Positions 58,345-64,000 of a stretch of DNA of 64,000 nt are shown piece by piece (position 1 is the stretch's first letter; every line of letters starts with the position of its first letter). The notes beneath the pieces were generated by a model that searched no databases, was not told where the DNA came from, and worked only from the letters and a program-made list of their open reading frames with translations. This stretch comes from Dallia pectoralis. Taxonomy: Eukaryota; Chordata; Actinopteri; Esociformes; Umbridae. Location of the stretch: NCBI GenBank assembly GCA_029465975.1, contig CM055758.1, positions 10,238,845 to 10,302,844 of the forward strand. Reading direction: 5' to 3'. The translations under genes were made by a program, and so were the position numbers.

Positions 58345-60075
58345 TCTCAGTAGCTGGTAAGGCCTGGGGTTGTTCGGCTAGTTAAATGAGTTTACATCAG
58401 ATCCTTCTTCCATATACGACTCTGCCTTTCTGAATCACTGCTTAAAGCAGGGTTATGGGAAATAGCATTATCCCCAGGGAGGGGTCGCCGATAGTTCCTG
58501 GCACCTTAACAGTTAACCCAAAACGTATTAACCCCTTGGTCTTCAGGTTTTATGGTTGAGACCGTGGCTTCGACAACATATCTGATGGATAGGGCCCCTA
58601 CAACCTCCTTCAGGTCTGGGTTTAATGCTGATTCAGAATGAATATTGACCGGCCACAGTGGCCATAATCATGTTGAAAGTCTCCTGAGAACAGTGGCTTG
58701 TAGCAATAACACATAACTCGCTGAATAGTGACATGGTTTCAGGCACTCATTTGAATGGTATTATAGTGCTGTTTGGAAGGCAATTACAGACTATCCAGAA
58801 GGAGAAGGTGTACATATATACGTGCGGAACTGATCTGTCCTCTGCCCCACCTTCTTGCCCAACCTCCCCTTACCCTCTCGCTACAGGGAGCTGAGCAGTA
58901 AGAAAACACCCACAGAGTGATTAGTGATGACCTGCTGTCACAAACACAGAGGCGCAGTTGCCTCAGACACACACACACGCGTACTTACGTACACGTAAGC
59001 ACTCGCTCAGTCACTCAAACACACATAAGCGCGCACAAAGATACGCTCCGAGCCTAAGCCCATTCCCGGGAGTGCTTCCGTCTCTCGCTGTCATACGCGA
59101 TCAAATGTTTCAGAAGCTTGGTTTCGGCGAGTGAAGCTTGGTTTCGGCCAGTGAAGCTTGGCTTCGTACTCATTACACGTTTCTGTCTCTGTCTGTCTTC
59201 CATCTTCTCATTCCTCCTCTCGTTTGTATTCCACTCATACCACACTGTGGTTGTCTCTATAGCCGCCAGGTTGACCAACTCACTTGTGTTCCTCTCCTCC
59301 TTTTGACACGAGCTGGCTCCTCACTCCGCGTCCCCATTTTGGGTCCCATCAATCATTCCCACACGTCTTTGTCCTTATTGTGAAGGTGCTAACGAGGCAA
59401 TTGCTCATCAGAAGCCCTGTGGCCCTGCTCATCACAGTGAGCAGGCTGCGTGCGTGCGTGTGTGTGTGTTTGTGTGTGTGTGCGTGTGTTTCTTGTTATA
59501 TGCGTAAGGTGGCTGGAGGGATGACTGCATGTGTGTTGCATAAAAATCTGTATTTCCTGCAGTGAAGAACATATGTGGATGTAGAGTAATGCGCGTGTGT
59601 GTGTGTGTGTGTGTGCTGACTGTAATATGTGGCCTGGCCTACCAATATACTGTGAGTCTAGGCATGTTAATTTGTATAGAACATATCATACACAGGGTAT
59701 ATTGTATATTTCTTAAATAATAGAAAGTTGCGTGTGTGCGCGTTTAGTTTCATGCATGTTTGGACGTGTGCGTGGATTTTGTGGATGTGTGCCTTTGTCA
59801 GCTTTCGAGCCCTCTGCACTGGTGATTCGTGACAGTGATGATTTGATAGTCTTTCAGCGTCGAGACAAGGCAGGACACACTGACCTTATAAAACACACTC
59901 ATACAGTACTGGAGCTTTTTGCTACCAGGTTGACTTTGTGCACGCTGAAACTTGATCAATTATTTAAGTAAATACTCTACGCTGTAGAAATAAAAACTAA
60001 TAAAATAAATAAAGATTTATTATGTTACAATATTTCTGTTTTGATATTTCAGGGAAAACTCAACAACAAGAAATA
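58345..60075. other. Nothing recognised apart from short GT and direct repeats
   Basis: Includes three direct copies of AAGCTTGG(T/C)TTCG at 59114-59166 and (GT)n tracts at 59450-59490 and 59594-59615. No exon is recognised. Confidence 0.45.
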
Positions 60076-60077
<2 letters not shown>

Positions 60078-60116
<39 letters not shown>

Positions 60117-60245
60117 CACACACCCCGATGGCACACCCCCATGGCACACCCCCATGACACACCACCATGACATACCACGATGACATACCACGATGACACA
60201 CCACCATGACACACCACCATCACATACCACCATCACATACCACTT
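60078..60245. repeat. (TA)n tract plus ~13-bp ATGACACACCACC repeat
   Basis: A 30-bp (TA)n run at 60079-60109, then about nine units of ACACACCACCATG-type sequence. Confidence 0.92.
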
Positions 60246-61184
60246 CATCGATTTTCTCTTCACCTCAACTCTCTCTTCTGTGATTTGATTTTCCCCGCCC
60301 ACTCTATCCAATTCCTTACCTGTCCTCCTCTAACCCTCTAACCCCGCCAATCCCCTTCCTTACTCCTCCCCTACACCTCCATATTTCCTACGCCTCCTCT
60401 CCCCATCGCAGAGGTGTTGGTTGTGGTAGCTGGTGAGTTCTTGGTGATTTGGTGATGAGTAGCGGTGTTGGTTGGACCTGCTACCATGCCACATGCAGAC
60501 ACACAGTCCTTCTCATCTGCTGCAGACTGCTGCTCCAGACTGGCTTATCCAGCCTCACTTGTGCTGACACCAAGTATATGACACATTACAGCTCTTTTTT
60601 ATTCCACTGCTCCAGTTTCCATATACTGTAGCTGTACAGATTACATCAATATAGATGGTGGTCATTTATCTTTTCCAATTGCTGTGGCACGTAGACGGAT
60701 TTAAACAGAATTATGCATGTAGGCATGTAGGCATAAGTAAGATAATATCCCAGTGATGATGAAGTACGCACTGAAATGCCAGATCATGCCATACACTAAT
60801 CTCCGGAGAGGAGAGGGAGCCTCGCATTGGAATAAAGAGATGACGTCATAAAGATACTTAGAGGAGCGCTACCCAGCATGCTTAGCAACTGGGGCTTCTG
60901 CGGTACTCATGAATATAGAAAATAAAAGTGGCTGGAGGGGGGTGGAGGGGGGTCAGGGAGTGGCAAAGATGGAGGTAGAAATGGGAAACCAAAGGAAGAA
61001 TGTGAAAGGGGGATGGCGTTGGGCTGCAACGTGATGAGATTGGGCTGTTGCTGACCACAGAGAGAGAGAACCAGAGGAACATAGAGAAATAGACCGAATA
61101 AAATCAGCGTTTGTCCGTTTGATTACAGGCTCAAAATATCCAGAAACAAGGAACTGTTTTCTGAAAGTCAATTCTTGTTTTGAC
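60246..61184. other. Nothing recognised
   Basis: No exon, array or transposon end is recognised. Confidence 0.45.
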
Positions 61185-61189
61185 AACTG

Positions 61190-61598
61190 TGTCAAGATCT
61201 GCCATGCAGATCACAAGGATTAGACACAATCGCAGAGAGACCTTTCCAAAAAAGGGTTTTTATTCTCATCCTGGCAGGACAGGCACTAGAAACGAGAACT
61301 TAAACAGAAACAACTAATCAAAATCACCTTCCCTAAAGATCTCCCCAGAACCCACAACATTAATATATACAAACATAAACCCACATTAAACACAGAAACA
61401 GAAAACCCACATACCTTAAACAATGATCCCCACAGACTAACAAACAAGGACTAACTTAAATACCCGCACTAACGAAGACAACACACAACAGGTGAGAGAG
61501 AAACACAGGTGGTTCCAATGTCCCTGATTCTACCCTCTGGAAACGGGGGAGGTGTCAGCCCCTCCATAGAATGGAGGGACAGGGCTCTGTCCCTTACA
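61190..61598 (-). mobile_element. Solo LTR with perfect 5-bp target duplication
   Basis: Plus strand starts TGTCAAG and ends CCCTTACA, and is flanked by AACTG (61185-61189 and 61599-61603). The minus strand carries an AATAAA near 61257-61262 and a TATTTAAG box near 61456, so the element is in minus orientation. No internal region. Confidence 0.86.
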
Positions 61599-61719
61599 AA
61601 CTGAAGGCAATTCCATGCGAGAAATTGCCAAGAAACGGAAGTTCTTGTACAACGCTGTGCGACGTTTGGACACAACTGTTAATTTAATTTCTAATCATCA
61701 TTTATAAAATTTGCTCATC

Positions 61720-62123
61720 CAATTCAAATGGAGAAAAAAAATCCAAGTTTTACTTGAAAAAATGTCAATGTTTGCTGTGAAGGTGGTGTAAAGTTGTTGT
61801 TTTGGAGACTTGTTGTCTCCCAAGATTTAACCAACTTCTGTAAAACTGTGATTCTTCGCAATTTTTTTGCCACTTGAAGCATCCTCAATACTGTGAGTTT
61901 GGGCAAAAAAAATCACATAAGATTCCTTCTGGGAAGGTTCCTCACAACACAATTGTTTTAATAATTGCCCTAATTGTGGTGTGTGTATTTTCAGGCATGT
62001 AGCTTTCTTCTTAAAGGCATTGCCTGATTTGTGCAGCCTAACAAACTTTTGCCTCATTATTTCTATGTTATCTGGCCTTTCCTGTTTTGCTGGATGACTA
62101 AATGAGTCTATACTGTTAGTCAC
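61720..62123 (-). pseudogene. Tc1-like transposase N-terminal remnant
   Basis: Minus-strand frames read FVRLHKSGNAFKKKAT and, after a frame break, KKLRRITVLQKLVKSWETTS. These resemble the paired helix-turn-helix region of Tc1 transposases (KIVRLHKSG... and RRIT...DLVKSLE in the family). The catalytic domain is absent and the frame is broken. Confidence 0.7.
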
Positions 62124-62339
62124 ATCATATTTATAGCCCAGATAAACAGAATCTCATCGCCGTCTGCTAACAAGCTTTTAATGACTCAAAAGGTGAATTC
62201 TCAATACGAGATGTGACATTTTAATCAATTTTGTTTTCTAGGTGTAGCAAAAAACCAAACAGGTTATTTTGAGTGTAAGATCAGGTAGACAAACAACAAT
62301 TCTGTTTCCATATATGTATTGTAACAAACCACAATGGGA

Positions 62340-62372
62340 CAGGAGAGAGAGAGATGGATCAAAACAGAGATC

Positions 62373-62421
<49 letters not shown>

Positions 62422-62475
62422 GGACCAAAACAGAGATCTACAGAGAGAGAGAGAGCGAGAGAGAGAGTGAGAATG
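62340..62475. repeat. (GA)n microsatellite with internal duplication
   Basis: Two GA tracts separated by a duplicated ACAGAGATCTACAGAG segment. Confidence 0.92.
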
Positions 62476-62479
62476 TGAT

Positions 62480-63165
62480 CTGCAGGTTTCCTCTCCATGA
62501 AGCCATTAGAATAATATTAGATAGCTGATATAGGAGAGTGATCCTGATACAGACTGATTGGAGGTCAGAGGAGCAGAGAAAACCACCATAGGGATTTATA
62601 CAGTAACTAGACTTGGTGACACATTATCCATTCTGTTTTATCTGCATCCTACAAAAGATGTTTCCGACATAGAGGCTGAGTCACAATCACGTCACGTGTG
62701 TGTGTGTGTGTGTTCATGTGCACATTTTTTATTGCATGTTCACCTATTTGTACATGCTTGTGTATTTTGTGTCCATAGATGTTATTCATATGTGTCTTGG
62801 TTTTACACTGTAATGTTGATCCACGTACTGTAATCCACGTACTGTATGTCCATGAATTTGAAAGGGTTAAGAGGAAGAGGAAGAGAACGAGAGTAAAAGA
62901 TAAAAGAACAGAAACAGAAAGTATGCTTTGATTGTAATGGGGTGCAGAGGCAGTGAGCTGACAGAGACTATAAATATTTCAGAGCCTCCGTTTTAGCGCA
63001 GGAGAGAGAAGATACAACAGGAAGCTCCTTATTTTAAAGTGTCTCTTGACTTATTGATTAGGGACAAATGTCGTGGCAATTTTTGGCGTGCTTTTCTTTT
63101 TTCAAAGCAGTGTGTCTTGGCAGCTATAGCGTCTGGAAGTCTTGTCATATGTGCAGCATGTGAGT
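62480..63165. other. Nothing recognised
   Basis: Short (GT)n at 62697-62712. No exon is recognised. Confidence 0.45.
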
Positions 63166-63169
63166 GTGT

Positions 63170-64000
63170 GGATACAGGTACTGTGTGTGTGGATACATGT
63201 ACTGTGTGTGTGTGGATACATGTACTGTGTGTGTGTGGATACATGTACTGTGTGTGTGGATACATGTACTGTGTGTGTGGATACATGTACTGTGTGTGTG
63301 TGGATACATGTACTGGGTGTGTGGATACATGTACTGTGTGTGGATACATGTACTGTGTGTGTGTGGATACATGTACTGGGTGTGTGGATACATGTACTGT
63401 GTGTGTGTGGAAACATGTACTGTGTGTGTGGATACAGGTACTGTGTGTGTGGATACATGTACTGTGTGTGTGTGGAAACATGTACTGTGTGTGTGGATAC
63501 AGGTACTGTGTGTGTGTGGAAACATGTACTGTGTGTGTGGATACATGTACTGTGTGTGTGTGGAAACATGTACTGTGTGTGTGGACACAGGTACTGTGTG
63601 TGTGAATACATGTACTGTGTGTGTGTGGATACATGTACTGTGTGTGTGGATACATGTATTGTGTGTGTGGATACATGTACTGTGTGTGGATACATGTACT
63701 GTGTGTGTGTGTGTGGATACATGTGTGTGTGTGTGTGGATACATGTACTGTGTGTGTGGATACATGTACTGTGTGTGTGGATACATGTACTGTGTGTGTG
63801 GTTACATGTACTGTGTGTGTGTGGATACATGTACTGTGTGTGTGGATACATGTACTGTGTGTGTGGATACATGTACTGTGTGTGTGGATACATGTACTGT
63901 GTGTGTGGATACAGGTACATGTACTGTGTGTGTGGATACATGTACTGTGTGTGTGGATACAGGTACTGTGTGTGTGGATACATGTACTGTGTGTGTGGAT
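63170..64000. repeat. ~21-bp GTACTGTGTGTGTGGATACAT array, running off the window
   Basis: About 38 units of GTACTGTGTGTGTGGATACA plus T, with GT-number variation (19-25 bp) and ACAGGTA variants. It continues past the right edge. Long HTQYMYP frames on the minus strand are artefacts. Confidence 0.96.

Noticed and set aside
63029..63983. Long HTQYMYP frames on the minus strand
   Set aside because: Produced by the 21-bp GT-rich repeat; no gene-like start, composition or splicing.

Overview
The window is vertebrate genomic DNA. The evidence is GT-AG split genes with TATA boxes and AATAAA signals, long introns, abundant microsatellites, Tc1-like and hAT DNA transposons, solo LTRs and a 5S-rRNA-derived SINE. 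The repeat types (Tc1-like ends, and the interspersed repeat near 10.1-10.7 kb) point to a teleost fish. A salmoniform or esociform fish is my guess, but that is inference only.

Layout. 226-1216 (minus) holds the first two coding exons of a muscle-type phosphoglycerate mutase gene (pgam2-like); its last exon lies outside the window. 2.1-5.6 kb holds a decayed Tc1-like transposon, a purine-rich tract and about 2.2 kb of a 41-bp satellite in two subfamilies. 6.5-9.8 kb is a complete four-exon neurofilament light gene (nefl, plus). 13.8-18.8 kb is a complete three-exon neurofilament medium gene (nefm, minus) with about 23 copies of an 11-residue KSP-type repeat. The two converge tail to tail, as in mammals, and share the first two intron positions and phases. 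The space between their 3' ends holds interspersed repeats, a 673-bp solo LTR with a perfect 5-bp target duplication, and a 143-bp hairpin MITE.

18.8-34.4 kb is gene-poor: microsatellites, a LINE reverse-transcriptase remnant, a Tc1 transposase pseudogene, another perfect solo LTR and a 55-56-bp tandem array. 34.9-38.7 kb is a ten-coding-exon ftsj1/TRM7 tRNA 2'-O-methyltransferase gene (plus) with its full K-D-K-E catalytic tetrad. It has a GC-AG first coding intron. An 1127-bp hAT-type element sits directly against one of its 3' splice sites. 40.0-41.4 kb is a second hAT-type element with an 8-bp target duplication.

At 44742-44867 a strong Kozak ATG opens a 42-codon coding exon of a gene I cannot name. 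No further exon of it is recognisable up to 64 kb, so the rest is probably a very long first intron. That stretch is filled with minisatellites (12-, 39-, 18- and 21-bp units), a 5S-derived SINE, two more LTR-type insertions and Tc1 remnants.

Functionally, nefl and nefm encode partner subunits of the axonal intermediate filament. pgam2 (glycolysis) and ftsj1 (tRNA modification) are unrelated neighbours. I see no novel defence or biosynthetic system. The most unusual items are the transposon-abutted splice acceptor in ftsj1, the datable nested insertions and the cluster of solo LTRs with intact target duplications.
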